Source: Pestalotiopsis fici W106-1 (lineage: Eukaryota > Ascomycota > Sordariomycetes > Amphisphaeriales > Sporocadaceae). Taken from it: 64,000 nucleotides of DNA. The DNA is taken from NCBI RefSeq assembly GCF_000516985.1, contig NW_006917097.1:1426001-1490000 (forward strand), written 5' to 3'. A program made the translations under genes and the position numbers. The notes below the pieces were generated by a model. That model did no database searches. It was given only the letters and a program-made list of their open reading frames with translations, and was not told where the DNA came from. Shown piece by piece: positions 1 to 11,664 of this stretch. The first letter of the stretch is position 1. Each line of letters opens with the position of its first letter.

Positions 1-3000
1 CCGCTTGACCTTTGTGGTACCTTTGTCCACCACAGATGTTGTTCCTTGATTTCCATCTTGTGCAACGCTGCTGATTCTGGCTACCAAGCTGCGATCAAGC
101 GGTCTCTGGGTATATGCTTTGCTTGATTTGGAGCCCTCTGATGTCCGTCGACCTCACAAAGCTGTTGATCATTATGACTGCGATCATGTGCTTCTCGCAA
201 CTATACTCACAATAGGCTGGCATTCATTTCCGCAAGCGCCGGCACTTTCTTTGCAGTACGGACCACCTACAGTATACATACACGAATTGGCAGACAATGG
301 CTTGTTGTCCGTCATTACCCTGGTTCTTTGGATCATCCTTGCTGTCCGGCCGCGCTGATCGACTGGTACCTGCCTTACCCGAGATGCCCTTTATGTATGG
401 TATGTGTGTACCTGGGGAACATCGATGCAGGTAGGTGAGTCCAGGGCAACGTGCATACCGGCATATGCAAGAGAAGCTGGAGGTCGGCGACCATTTCAAT
501 CTGAAGCGCTTCTCATGAGAGTCACATAGATCTGCATAGTTGCAGAATGATAAACTGCACGCAGCCGTATCGCTATCCAGTTCATGGCAATTTTGAAATA
601 TGGCCTGTATTCGGCCCTCGTGCGACGAGATTGGCAAGTATTCGGTAGGTCTCCTCGAGGCCAATATATCTTGCCCCAGATCGCTCACTCACCTGCAGAC
701 TTGGGCGCCACTCATCTCCTGCCACATTACGTGCATAGATATCCCTGGTCTCATCCCTGGGCTCATCCTCAGGGTTATGGATCAGGGGTCTTGAGAGCCT
801 CATCGCACTGCAATCCTCCTCACCACGACCCACAACTAGGCGCCTGACATGCTGAAGAAACAGGACATCATCATGATGACTTGTCTGTCATGACGTGTTT
901 GATTGCGTTGTGAAGGTGCCGTGTCGTCTTTGGGGGTTCGTATCTCTACACACCTCTTCAAATGACCCTGGCAAGTCGGACTGCTGTTCAAGAACAACAT
1001 GATAGACGACCAGAGTCAACCTCTCTGCATATTGCCAGCAAGGAGCGGTGTAGAAACGAAACCTATCATCCATCACGACGAGCTCGACCTGGACGACAGA
1101 AGCATTCATGCTCATCTCAAATTAGTAACAATCGACGTTGGACATCACTAGCTGAACGGATAAGAGCATTGTGCGACGTGAACCTCACATCCGAATGCAC
1201 TGCTGCTGCTGCAGACCTTTTGGTCAACCACAGCATGTAGGTAGTATTGGGGACGAGCCAAGCTTTTACATACACAACGGCTTATCGTCATTGGAAGTGC
1301 GCCCTGGCCAGAGTATCACGGCTTGGTCAACCCCCCTTCGGCCCTGGTGCTACCTACTGTGCCTAGGTTCAATAGAACCTTGGCCAGCTCTGCAGAAGCA
1401 AAAGTCTCAGCAAGGGTGAGTGTTGCATCCAGTGAGCGCGTGGTCGGCGCATGCAAGATCATACGAACTGCAGACGCTCAATAAATCGTTGCCAAATATG
1501 TAGGAATGATGCATCTCCCAATGCTTTCACAGGGCCTCTCGTCCACGCCGTTCACCACGTTTTGAATCTCGCATTGCCTGTCCGGGTATGCTGGCCTCAT
1601 CCCAGTCCTTATGGATCGAAGTATGCTGCGATGCTGCATGGCGTCCACAGTCGTGTCCAGAATGGGACAATAGACGCTTTGCTTTGCAGGCACGGAATCG
1701 TCATTGCCCACCTGAAGAGACCTATGAGCTACTGAGAGTGATCTCCGGAGCATATGTTCACCCGTCAGTCTCTACGCGCCAGCTTACACATAGCGACGCC
1801 TGTTATCGCTACTGCAAGCTGACTCACCAGCTGTATTCGCTTGCTCATCATCATTGATCTCTCGTATTCCATGAACTGGTGGCTTTTGAGTTGGACGTCT
1901 TCGATTATTCTTACACTGTAGCCAGCAAAAGTACGCAACTTGTTCCTCTGATGGGCAGAGTGGCATTCGAAGCAATTCTGCGCCAGGGTCTGAAGTTCTA
2001 GCTTACATACATCAGTATCTACTATACAACCCAATATAGCACGTGGTGTAAGTGACAACTAAAACGCCTCTGCGGTGCCAACCGGGACATCCCAGCAAAG
2101 GGTCCTGCAGCGACAGTTGAAGAGTCCAGGTTTGCCTGGTCTCCAACGAGGTGTAATCCACCCAACAATAGGCGACGTGAGGCTCTTGTCTCATGGAGCT
2201 GAACATTTTGACTTCTCAAACGTACATTTGTATTCAGCCTCTGTAAAAGACAGCTCAGCTCTCCGGGGAATTCTTGTCAGCAGCAAAAAGGTGGCCCTCC
2301 AGGCAATTTCCAAGGCTAATGCCGCGCATCAGTCACGTCACCTGAGCACTGCTCTCCGGAACCAAGTGCCGGATAGTGCTCGCCAATCTAGGCGTCAGAT
2401 TATTCTTATGTCGGCTGATATTAAGCCAGGGTGGGTATAGACTTGGGGCCGACCTTTTTCTTGAGTATTACTATCGCATTGATTATATGTCTTGCTACTC
2501 ATTGTGATGAGTTTGTTTTTGATATCTCAGCAAAGTCAAAATTTGAGTCAAATGGCAGGATATAGAAATCAAAGAAACTGGCCAAATAGACGCCATTTCT
2601 CTCGTATCATGACCAATCAGACGGTCAACATGAGTCCTAATCGAGTAACCTAAACGTATCGCATTAGAGCCGGCATACATATGCGTGACTCTTGCACTTG
2701 ACATGTTTTAACGCTGGCTGAGCAACTCTTGCCGACTGACAAATCCGTACTATCGGGGTTTCGGGAGGTAAAGCCGAAGCTCTCTTTTGATAACTATACG
2801 CGAGATGAGGAAGATGCAACTCGTACTAGACATATGTCAGGAACGAGCTGTTAGAATAATGTCAATCTTTTCCCCTTATTGTGGCAGGATTAGTGGGCCC
2901 TCCAACCTTTTCGACGACGACGACAACAACGGTACGAGAATAATAATAAAAAAAAATGCAAGGCTTGTGGGAACGAAGGCCCGTGGTTTGATGGCTTTCC

Positions 3001-3708
3001 TATGGGCGCCGCTATCATCATGCACGCACAGTCGAAAATGTCCTACAGCTCGTAATATGTGACTCTCGTCAGGGATGAGTGTGGGAATAAAGAGAAGAAC
3101 ACAGAACAAGAAACGGGAATCACGTCATGTCATGAAACCATCACTCGTGCTTGACTTTTCTGGGACGGCACGCCAACGACACGCGACGTTTCCAAAAATA
3201 AATCTCCGTGGTTGGTAATCTCTACGTTTTTTTTTTCTCACGAGCTTTCGGCCCGCTCGGCGGGCTGGGTGTGTGTGTCTTTGAAGAGTGGCCCCAATAG
3301 TCTCATGCTGTGGCTCGAAACGCCCGGCCAAGCCGGAACATTTTTGTTTCGCAGAACAAAGGCGTGGGAACATCGTGATCAAGCCGCATAATGATACCTC
3401 CTTCCTCGCTTTGTTCTTGGCTTACATGGACATTCGAAAGGCGACTTGATCATTGCGCCGGCGGTGTTCTACACACATACACGAAAATATCCACAGAATT
3501 TGCCAATGTAGAGTCGGAAGTTTTACTTCGGATTTGTCGCGTTCGTCACTTCCTGATTCCAACCGATGCCCGTATCACTGGCTCTTTGAATAATCACGAG
3601 ATTCTATAAATGTACTAATAACCAGGAATACAATATTACGTCTATATAACAAACTGTACATTCTCGTATCTCAAAATCACATGACTTCATGTACGTTGCA
3701 TGTCGTAC
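1..3708. other. Gene-free left end
   Basis: No reading frame here matches a family I know, and no open frame joins to another through credible splice sites. The longest open frame is 154 codons on the minus strand at 224-688; its composition is not protein-like. Short hydrophobic open stretches occur near 120-360, for example a membrane-like run on the plus strand around 150-220 that ends in a TAG. These are within what chance gives in DNA of about 50% GC. The last 300 bases are probably the 3' flank of the exo-glucanase gene. Confidence 0.5.
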
Positions 3709-6156
3709 TCAGTAGAACTCGCTCAAGCCAGCGCTCGCAAAATCAGGAACATCGCTGTCACAGCTAAAGTCTCTCTCGTAAGCCTTGGCCGGCAGGATCC
3801 CGGCGGCCAGACCCTGCTTGTAGCTCCAGAGCGGCGCTGACTCGGTGTCCCAAGTCCAGTACCACCAGCCCCAGCCGTACTCGAAGCTCGTCATCTGGGC
3901 CTGGGCGAAGAGGAGCAAGAAGTCCTTGTACTCGTCCGAAAAGGAGCCCACGTCGGCGTTGGCCATGGTGCAACTACAGCTCGAGTTAGTCGTGGGACAC
4001 CGCGGCGTCAGCGCTTCGGTCGACGTGTTGCCCGAGTCGTATGTTCCCTCCCACCGGTTGCCCCAGCCAACGTTAGTCACGTACTCGGCACAGTCCGTGT
4101 CGGCCTGAGACCACTCGGCAAACATGGTCGGGCCGTAGCCTGTCGTTGTGTCCAGACTAATTTGTGTCTGCTGCGTCCAGCCGTCGCATGCGTACGTGAC
4201 CTTCTTCTCATGGGTGTAGACGATCTGGTCGTTGTTGAAGATGACGTACTGGTGCACGTCGAGCACAAGGCCGTCCATGTCTGTCAGCTTGCCCTGCCAG
4301 TTCTCCAAGCCCATGAAGCCATCGCCAAAGACGACGTTGGCAGTGATACCATTCCCGCGCACCAGATTGTACGCGTCGGTTGTCCAAGAGACAACAGCGT
4401 CTGCGTCCAAATTTACCATGCGTGGCTCATTGGCGAGACCGTAAAACGCTACAATGTTCTTGTAGCGATCTTGGGCAAAGAACTTTGACAGACGATCATG
4501 AACATCCAAACTTCGCTGTCTGTTTGTGTCTCCATCTGTACCGTTCAACCATCGGATTTCTCCCTGCCGCCCGCTGTGGTTCCATCCGTTCTGTGAACCG
4601 GGCAAGGCGTGTAAATCCAGGTTCACGCGAAGCCCATACTTTCGTGCCCACTCGATTCCGCGAAGAAGGTATCGCCAGGAGGTTCGGAAAACGTAGGGAT
4701 CGTCGTCATATGTGATTACAGCCCAGTAGGAATAAGGGATGCGCACATGGTCCAAGCCGGCGTCGGCAATCTCACTAAACGTCGACTCTGTCACAAATGT
4801 CGCGTAGTGCTTCTCGATGGTACTGGCAGCAGTCTTGGCGCCTAGGTGTTGACAGAGAGTATACTCGTCGATAATCTCTAGCTTACTGTCATAGTTGAAG
4901 AGGGACGGAGTGATGAAAGGTTCCAGACTCAGCCAACCTCCCAAATTGACGCCCCTTGCTGGCGTCGAAGCATAGTCACCCCAGGAGTCACCGAGGGCGG
5001 GCACCTTGTCGTTGGCAGCCGCGGAGTCGTCCCAGCTGGAATATAAACCCATGATGGGGAGATCACCCACAGTCTCATTGGTGTATGTCACGTTGAAATC
5101 GGTTGTATCGTACCATGTGAATGGATCAAGGTAGGTGCCACGGGCGGCTGCGGGAATGTCGCTTTCACTCATGTCATCCAGCGATGAAGTTGAACTGCCG
5201 GAATTGCTGTTCTTCTTGGACACCACCACCGCCACGACGATGACAACGATGAGAATGATGAGAACAATGCCACCAATAATCCCTGTAACATGTTGTATCA
5301 GTATAACTTGAACATTCTCAAAGGTGACTGGTCTTGGGAGCTTACATCGCTTCTTTTTCTTGTTAGCAGGTGGCTTTGTGCTTTGATATAATTCTTCCTT
5401 TTCTGCAGCCACGCTGTCATAGCTGCTATGTTTGCTTGCTGCGCCGCCGCGCATGCGCATTTTCGACGATGCCCTCCCTTCTTCGACTACAGCGCCACTG
5501 ACGATGCGCTTCTTGCGTTTGTCGCGGTTGCGATATCTCTCCCAGCGTAGTTCATCCTCGTCGTTCGGACCAACATCCAGTAGTCGTTGCTCTTTTCTTC
5601 TAGAATCTGGATCTCTCTCCGAGTCGGTTGCCACCTCCCTGCGTGTTCGACTTTTTCTAGGCGCCTCATGTTCTCGCTCCGAGTCATGAGCTGCCCCTCC
5701 CCGGCTTCGATTTCTTTCTCGTCTCAATGCCAGTGTTTCGTATTCATCATCGGTAAGTGCTTCCCGTCGCCTTCTTTCTCGTCTTGCAGCTCGTCGTGCT
5801 TCTCTTTCTTCGTCTGTGTAATCACGCCTTCGCCGGCGCTCGGCCCGCGGCGAGTCTTCCTCGGGCTCTACAATAATGTAGTCATCCTGGCGCGGCCTTC
5901 TTTCTCTCGTTTTCCTGGGCCGCTCGGCTCTGGGCGGTTCCACAGTAGGATGTGTGGAATTGTATTGATTCAGTTGCGACAGCGCATTGAGAGATAGTCT
6001 CTGTCCACTGCTGGATGGCGGACCACTAGATGCGGCTTCAGAGTCCGTGGCGGGCCTGCGCGATGAACGGTCTCTAGACGACTTGTGGCCGCGATCATGT
6101 TTGCGATGTGTACCCGATTCTCGGTGCCGGCTAGTACTGCTATCCCTCGGAGCCAT
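3709..6156 (-). CDS. exgD: Glucan 1,3-beta-glucosidase D, membrane-anchored GH5 exo-glucanase
   Basis: This enzyme removes glucose from the non-reducing ends of beta-1,3-glucan and acts at the cell surface in wall remodelling. The spliced protein is about 794 residues. It has a long basic, Arg/Ser-rich cytosolic N-terminus (1-265), one membrane segment (about 271-295, starting IIGGIVLIILIVV) and then an extracellular GH5 domain opening at RGVNLGGW (about 381). The acid/base Glu lies in LANEPR (about E556) and the nucleophile in FAEWSQ (about E660). This type II layout is the one known for fungal exgD. One intron, 5283-5345 (63 nt), has a GTAAGC donor, a CTGAT branch and an ACAG acceptor. It is in frame and stop-free, so unspliced RNA would add 21 residues beside the membrane segment. 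I chose the Met at 6156 for its better start context (CCCCATGGC); an in-frame Met at 6237 would add 27 residues. The gene is divergent from the BCKDHB gene. Confidence 0.93.
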   Translation of the reverse strand: MAPRDSSTSRHRESGTHRKHDRGHKSSRDRSSRRPATDSEAASSGPPSSSGQRLSLNALSQLNQYNSTHPTVEPPRAERPRKTRERRPRQDDYIIVEPEEDSPRAERRRRRDYTDEEREARRAARRERRRREALTDDEYETLALRRERNRSRGGAAHDSEREHEAPRKSRTRREVATDSERDPDSRRKEQRLLDVGPNDEDELRWERYRNRDKRKKRIVSGAVVEEGRASSKMRMRGGAASKHSSYDSVAAEKEELYQSTKPPANKKKKRCKLPRPVTFENVQVILIQHVTGIIGGIVLIILIVVIVVAVVVSKKNSNSGSSTSSLDDMSESDIPAAARGTYLDPFTWYDTTDFNVTYTNETVGDLPIMGLYSSWDDSAAANDKVPALGDSWGDYASTPARGVNLGGWLSLEPFITPSLFNYDSKLEIIDEYTLCQHLGAKTAASTIEKHYATFVTESTFSEIADAGLDHVRIPYSYWAVITYDDDPYVFRTSWRYLLRGIEWARKYGLRVNLDLHALPGSQNGWNHSGRQGEIRWLNGTDGDTNRQRSLDVHDRLSKFFAQDRYKNIVAFYGLANEPRMVNLDADAVVSWTTDAYNLVRGNGITANVVFGDGFMGLENWQGKLTDMDGLVLDVHQYVIFNNDQIVYTHEKKVTYACDGWTQQTQISLDTTTGYGPTMFAEWSQADTDCAEYVTNVGWGNRWEGTYDSGNTSTEALTPRCPTTNSSCSCTMANADVGSFSDEYKDFLLLFAQAQMTSFEYGWGWWYWTWDTESAPLWSYKQGLAAGILPAKAYERDFSCDSDVPDFASAGLSEFY

Positions 6157-6868
6157 GGGGGCAGGAATGCGAATTGAAGATTCGAAACGGATGGGATGGT
6201 CGGTCGGGATTGACAGTGGCGTGTGTGTGGCATGCACGCCCTTTACAGAAAGAATCGACGTTTAATTTAGGCGCAGCTGTCGTATTGCTTGGGCTGAAGG
6301 TATGACAGTTGACGTATGGTGCGTTGGCACAGCAACGATCTCGCCAGTGGCATGGGTCTTGCCCCACGTCCCCGGTTGGCTCTCACTGTGATTGGTGACG
6401 GATGGGAAACTGCCCAACAATATACTCCGAACTAGATCTTTGATCGACTCCATATATGCGGGACTATCTCGATGGACATCTTGACTAGATATTCAATCGT
6501 TACATGACCAATTTGTGGCGGGATCGAAATCGCTTCATCAAAAAAGTTTTCAACAAAATTCGGTGCGTCAAGGTAGGTACGTGCATACATGACAGGTAAT
6601 GTAGCCAACAGGCTTATCTGTGATCTGACCCGGGATCCGCAGCCATCCCCCAGCGCTACTGATAGCTTAAGCCGAAACCTGGGGTTAGCGACGGATACCG
6701 CAACTAACCGACTTCTTCTTTACCTACTGCTGGACATCACCTGAACGTCGATCGCCCTGGCCGCCTCCTTTGAGACAATGCCACGACTTTTGTTCCTTGA
6801 TGCCACTTTGGACTCTCAATTACTTTCTGTATGAGCTCCAAGGGTGCTGATAGAACGAATACACTGCC
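6157..6868. promoter_or_regulatory. Shared divergent upstream region of exgD and BCKDHB genes
   Basis: This 712 bp stretch separates two start codons that point away from each other, so it should hold both promoters. No clear TATA box or operator stands out. A partial AGGTAGGTAC element sits at 6571-6580. If exgD used the upstream Met at 6237, the first 81 bases would be coding. Confidence 0.5.
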
Positions 6869-8134
6869 ATGAAGTCCTCAAGGTCCATACGGCTCATATC
6901 GAGGAGGGCCGCCTCATATGTAAGCCGGCCAACCTCCAGGCTCACCACCACTACAGAGCGGCGACAGTATTCAACGCACCCACCCAATGCCCGTTTGAAT
7001 CTTCCAATTGACTACTCAGCGACACCTCTGCTGTCTCACAGCTCCCAGACTGCGCTGGCCACACCAGATCTGCCCAGCGAAGGCAAGAACAGCACAACGA
7101 AGCGCATGAATCTGTTTCAGGCTATCAACGATGCTTTGTCGACGGCCTTGACCGAGGACGAGAACGTCATCATTTTTGGCGAAGATGTAGCCTTTGGCGG
7201 TGTCTTTCGGTGTACCATGAAGTTGGCTGAGCTCCACGGCGGCGAGCGTGTATTCAACACTCCCCTCACGGAGCAAGGGATCATGGGTTTTGCCATTGGT
7301 GCAGCTGCCGAGGGCCTCCGGCCAGTGGCTGAAATCCAATTTGCCGACTATGTATATCCTGCATTTGATCAGCTCGTCAACGAAGCGGCCAAATATCGAT
7401 ACCGCGATGGTTCGTGCGGGAGGAGTGTCGGTGGCCTCACGGTCAGAATGCCGTGTGGTGGTGTGGGGCATGGTGCTCTGTACCACAGCCAGAGCCCGGA
7501 ATCTCTCTTCACACACATTCCTGGCCTCCGAGTTGTCATGCCCAGAAGTCCTTTGCAGGCCAAGGGCCTATTGCTGGCTGCCATCAGGAGCAACGACCCA
7601 GTCATATTCATGGAGCCCAAGATTCTGTATCGTGCCGCGGTAGAGCAGGTTCCCACGGCGGCTTATACCTTGCCTCTGGGAAAGGCAGACGTCATTAAAG
7701 AAGGCAAGGATGTCACGATTGTATCCTATGGACAGCCACTATATACATGCAACGCCGCTCTGGAGAAAGCCGAAGCAGACCTGGGCATTTCCGTCGAGCT
7801 GATTGATTTGCGAACAATATATCCGTGGGACAAGGAGACGATTTTCAAAAGCGTTCAAAAGACTGGAAGAGTGTTGGTGGTACATGAGGCCATGGTCAAC
7901 GCCGGTGTTGGGGCAGAAGTTGCGGCTGCAATACAGGAAGACCCGGAGACTTTTGTCAGGCTGGAGGCTCCAGTGCAAAGGGTTGCGGGTTGGAGCATAC
8001 ACACGCCACTCATGTATGAGAAATTCAATGTCCCAGACGTTGCGAGTAAGTGTCCCGAGTCCAAAGAGCATAGAATTGGTGAGCTGACATCCCCAGGAAT
8101 TTATGACAGTATAAAGAACACCCTCGAGTATTAG
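6869..8134 (+). CDS. 2-oxoisovalerate dehydrogenase E1 subunit beta, mitochondrial
   Basis: This is the beta subunit of the thiamine-diphosphate E1 of the branched-chain alpha-keto acid dehydrogenase complex. It decarboxylates the keto acids of Leu, Ile and Val in the mitochondrial matrix. The spliced protein is 404 residues, normal for the family. Residues 1-38 are rich in Arg, Ser and Thr with almost no acids, as expected of a presequence. The transketolase-type core follows with GEDVAFGGVFR, NTPLTEQGIMGFAIG and EIQFADYVYPAFDQ, then the C-terminal domain ending near KFNVPDVARIYD. One intron lies at 8046-8096 (51 nt; GTAAGT, branch GCTGAC, CCCCAG). Splicing restores the conserved VARIYD; reading through leaves the frame open and inserts 17 residues. 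The next 3' flank to 8980 shows no further gene. Confidence 0.95.
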   Translation: MKSSRSIRLISRRAASYVSRPTSRLTTTTERRQYSTHPPNARLNLPIDYSATPLLSHSSQTALATPDLPSEGKNSTTKRMNLFQAINDALSTALTEDENVIIFGEDVAFGGVFRCTMKLAELHGGERVFNTPLTEQGIMGFAIGAAAEGLRPVAEIQFADYVYPAFDQLVNEAAKYRYRDGSCGRSVGGLTVRMPCGGVGHGALYHSQSPESLFTHIPGLRVVMPRSPLQAKGLLLAAIRSNDPVIFMEPKILYRAAVEQVPTAAYTLPLGKADVIKEGKDVTIVSYGQPLYTCNAALEKAEADLGISVELIDLRTIYPWDKETIFKSVQKTGRVLVVHEAMVNAGVGAEVAAAIQEDPETFVRLEAPVQRVAGWSIHTPLMYEKFNVPDVASKCPESKEHRIGELTSPGIYDSIKNTLEY

Positions 8135-8980
8135 TTAGGTATGAGTCACCATGAAAGCCCCTCTACAAATCCTCGTTGTACTCAAGGAATGGGGGTGAGG
8201 GATTCGAAAAGGTCGGTAAAGTTGCATTGGTTGGTGTTTATGTACGAATGTATATATTTCAGGACTTTAAAGAATAAGTCTAGAATTGCCAAGTTGATGA
8301 ACCATTGCGAACTCATGGCACAGAGGCTGACTGAGTTACAATCTTGTTATTTTGATCAATATCCATATATTGTGCCCACATTGTAGAGATTCGTTGGAGA
8401 AATTGTTGGACCTTGGGCATGATATCTGAGCTATTTCACTCGGTGCGTGCTCTACTACCGCTGAATTCATTTGAGTTCGGATTACATCCATATTTGATTT
8501 TACACTGGTGTCCATGGCTTCACGTGGTGTTACTCAAAGCGAATAGCGATTTATTTATTTAGGTCCGACCTTGACAAAGTTGATGGGACATCATGATAAG
8601 TTACATCTTTGTAAAATTGCTCATGTACGTGGGAGAAATACATAGCATAAGAATAAATTCAAAAAGAAGAAAAAAAAATTGAAGGAGAAGAGAGAAACGT
8701 CCATGGATCAATTCACAGGTTACAATGAGGTCGATTTCATGCTATACAGGTACATTGTCGAGTCTAGGAATGTTTGGTCTGCATTTTATCAGCGGCTGGT
8801 CTCAAGAGTCCCCTTGTTCTGAGAGTAGCAGCCCACTTTGCCCCGCGGTCTATCCACTTAGCTTATGCAACGAAACACCTCGATGACCCCCCATAGAGAA
8901 TACAGTAACTTTTGACGCAAACGAAGAACAATCTCCCCAAGCTCAATACAGTCATCGCAATCAGCGGGAAAGGAATCGTC
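8135..8980. other. Intergenic, BCKDHB 3' flank and capA upstream region
   Basis: No gene is seen. An A/G-rich tract at about 8650-8697 precedes the capping-protein gene by some 300 bp. Otherwise the DNA is unremarkable. Confidence 0.5.
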
Positions 8981-10070
8981 ATGTCAAACCTCTCGACGGT
9001 TGAGTCTTTCGTCGACGGCGCGCCCCCGGGCGAGGTACGCTGAATTGCCCAACCTCATACCAGCACAGCAGAGCCCCCCTTGACCGATCTCTCCTATTCC
9101 TTACGCAACCTCCATCCGCCCTGCAGACCGGGAACGTGAGAGCTGACACGTATATACCAAAAAACAGCTCGCAGATGTCATCGCAGATATCAAGTCTCTG
9201 ACCGTGTCCGACCCCGGCCTGGTGTCGAAGCTCGGTCCCGCGTTCGAGAAGTACAACGAGGAGCAATTCGCGACGGTCAAGCTGCCCGGAAGCAGCCAGC
9301 AGGTCATTATCAGCTCGCATTCTTCGCTCGGAGACGGACGGTACTACGATGTCGAGAGCTCCAGCAGCTTCAGCTTTGATCACGCCACACAAAAGGCTAG
9401 CGGTGCGCAGAGCCACGTCTTGGAAGGCAGCCAGACCGACTTGGTGTACGTTTCATCCAGAGCTCAAGAGGCATATACATAAATGGCAGGAGGCCACTTG
9501 CAGAGTGCTCATGCTGACCATCCACTTGCAGAAAGTCCATATTAAAGAGTATCTCGACATATGTCTCAGAACATTACCCCAACGCGGCATACGGCGCCTA
9601 CCCGATCGAAAACGACTCCAAAGTGGCCATCATTATAGTGTCGAACAAGTATAGCCCAAACAACTTCTGGTAAGCGATGCAAGACGAACATGACTGTACA
9701 AAGGCAAGCTGACCAAGGCAGGAATGGTCGCTGGCGATCTCTCTATATCTTCGATCCCTCGTCGGGCACCTTGGAGGGTAGCATCAAGGTGGATGTTCAC
9801 TACTATGAGGACGGCAATGTGCGACTCTTGACGAACAAGTCAAGCACTGCTTCAATCTCCTCTGGCACCGGTGCCGGTATTGCAAAGGAGATTAGCGCCA
9901 ACGAGAAGAAGTATCAGGAGGAGCTGAACAGAGGTTTCACAAGTCTGAGCGAGGGCGCCTTCAAGTCTCTCAGGAGACAATTGCCCGTAACGCGACAGAA
10001 GATTGAGTGGGACAAGGTAGCCAGCTACCGTGTCGGTCAGGATATTGGCGGAGGTAGCTCCAGAAGATAG
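8981..10070 (+). CDS. cap1: F-actin-capping protein subunit alpha
   Basis: This is the alpha half of the CapZ heterodimer, which caps actin-filament barbed ends in the cytoplasm. There are four exons: 8981-9034, 9168-9445, 9532-9669 and 9722-10070. They join to 272 residues, the usual length. Both family signatures are visible near the C-terminus: VHYYEDGNVRLL and FKSLRRQLPVTRQ. The first exon codes for only 18 residues (MSNLSTVESF...). The donors are GTACGC, GTACGT and GTAAGC. Phases agree at each join; for example TTCTG plus G restores the Trp of NNFWNGRWRS. The last exon ends in a short GGGSSRR tail, consistent with the basic actin-binding tentacle of the family. The gene is transcribed the same way as its neighbours, with about 1.6 kb to the cytochrome b5 gene. 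Confidence 0.95.
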
Positions 10071-11664
10071 AAAAACAGTCTCCCTAAAGTATTTCAAGGG
10101 GCGATAGAGTAATTTGCAATGTCAGCGTACCGGCAAACATATACCTACTACCTAGAACCAAGTCATGGTAACAATCGCGTAATTAAACATTTTGGCATCC
10201 GATCGAGATATCTATAGCGCCAAGACAATCAGCATTCCCTAGGGATCCCTTGTAGTCATTTGGTGGCTGGCAGCTCAGGTTGCAGACCCGCTGACAAAGG
10301 ATGAGACGCTCCCATCCACCCGCCTGCCCGCCTATCTTTAGGTCCATTGGTGAAGTGTGACAACTGTCTCGGAGGATTTTTTTCATTCTTTCTTTTTTTC
10401 GTCCACTGTGCTTTTGTTCTGAATAACATCATCACAGTCGCCATTTGTTTGTTGAGTTTTCTTGTTTCAGCAGCTCCAAACAGAAATGGTTCCGCGGATG
10501 GACATTTCATAGCGGTTGGAATGATGTGGAGCCCGGAATCAGACCGGAATCCCCATTCCAACATGTCAGCATTATATGCTTTATACCTACGCAGATTTAC
10601 TTTTGTACTTATCGGCCAAATCGGACTCGGCCTATCGAACGATGCTGACACCATGCTTGACCGCTGCCGCTCAATTGCCTATCTGGCCCAATCCAGGAAT
10701 CATTAGCCGTAGAAGCGATGGTGCACATACCGAAAGCCGAAGAGACGCGAGCAAGCAGCAAGTCGTAACCCAGGTGAGTATAGTCTGATCTTCTCCAACT
10801 CACTGTCAATCTGAATCTGCATACTACCTCTAATAAGTACCTGGCGTAACAGCCGAGAATAGGACCCGAATTGAGTCGTGACAACATTTGCATAACTCGG
10901 GATGGGGAAGACTGCTAGACCCGAGTCGCTGCTAAGCATTTCTGCAACACCGGGGAAGAACATGGGAAGGGAGATCGCATCTTACATTAAGCCCATTAAT
11001 CCCAATTGTGCCATACCCAAATAGACACGAGGGAAAGAAAGGTTTCTCCGAGATGAGGTAAAAAGGTGTCCAACGCAACAATCAGATGGCAATAGTAATA
11101 CCTAGTAGCCAGCCCAGCACTCGTCCGTAATCGTGTTGGCCGGGACCCCCGCACTCGAAAGTCCGCGCTCGTGGCGAAGGGATGGAAGGATGGTGGAAGG
11201 GGCTTCGGGGGGGTGGTGTAAATGCCCCATAATAATTGTGTAGCGCTGTACCTAGAACTACCAGACTAGCCTTGCTGGCGACTCGGGAAACATAATTATC
11301 TGCACGCCGATTCGCTCGCGACTCAAGCTGGCAACAAGATTCGGACCCTGGCAGGGGACTGAGGGACTGGTTGTTGAGGCCGGCGCCCAGCCAAGCAAGC
11401 AAAGTACAATTCGATTTTCTCACTGAACGCTTGCCATCTAGCCAATTTCCCAGCGAATCCTCTATTCTTTCGCCAGCGGTCAACATACAACGTTTTCTCA
11501 GTTGTTCTTTTGCGACGTCCATCTTCACTTAATAATTTTTTTTTGCATCGAGCATCTGTTGTCTTGCGACTTCTAGATATAGAGAAACCCGCCCCTTTTC
11601 CCGCCCCGAATCTCTCTATCATTCACGAAGGAAGGAAGGAAGAAGAAAAAAAAGCATAGTCAAA
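10071..11664. other. Intergenic, cap1 to cytochrome b5
   Basis: No convincing gene. Overlapping open frames at 10256-10654 (-) and 10347-10706 (+) lack any domain and look like chance. Partial palindrome-like elements (CCTACTACCTAG near 10144, GTACCTAG near 11249) occur. The stretch at about 11628-11656, just before the cytochrome b5 start, is a GGAA/GAA-rich purine tract, typical of a fungal 5' leader. Confidence 0.5.

Noticed and set aside
224..688. 154-codon minus-strand open frame
   Set aside because: No motif, odd Cys/Ser/Arg composition, overlapping frames on both strands, no splice partners.
5587..5997. 136-codon plus-strand frame inside exgD
   Set aside because: Antisense shadow of the Arg/Ser-rich region of a confidently identified gene.
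6157..6237. 27-residue upstream extension of exgD
   Set aside because: The ATG at 6237 has a weaker context than the one at 6156; kept only as an alternative.
7016..7516. 166-codon minus-strand frame
   Set aside because: Antisense shadow of the BCKDH E1 beta gene.
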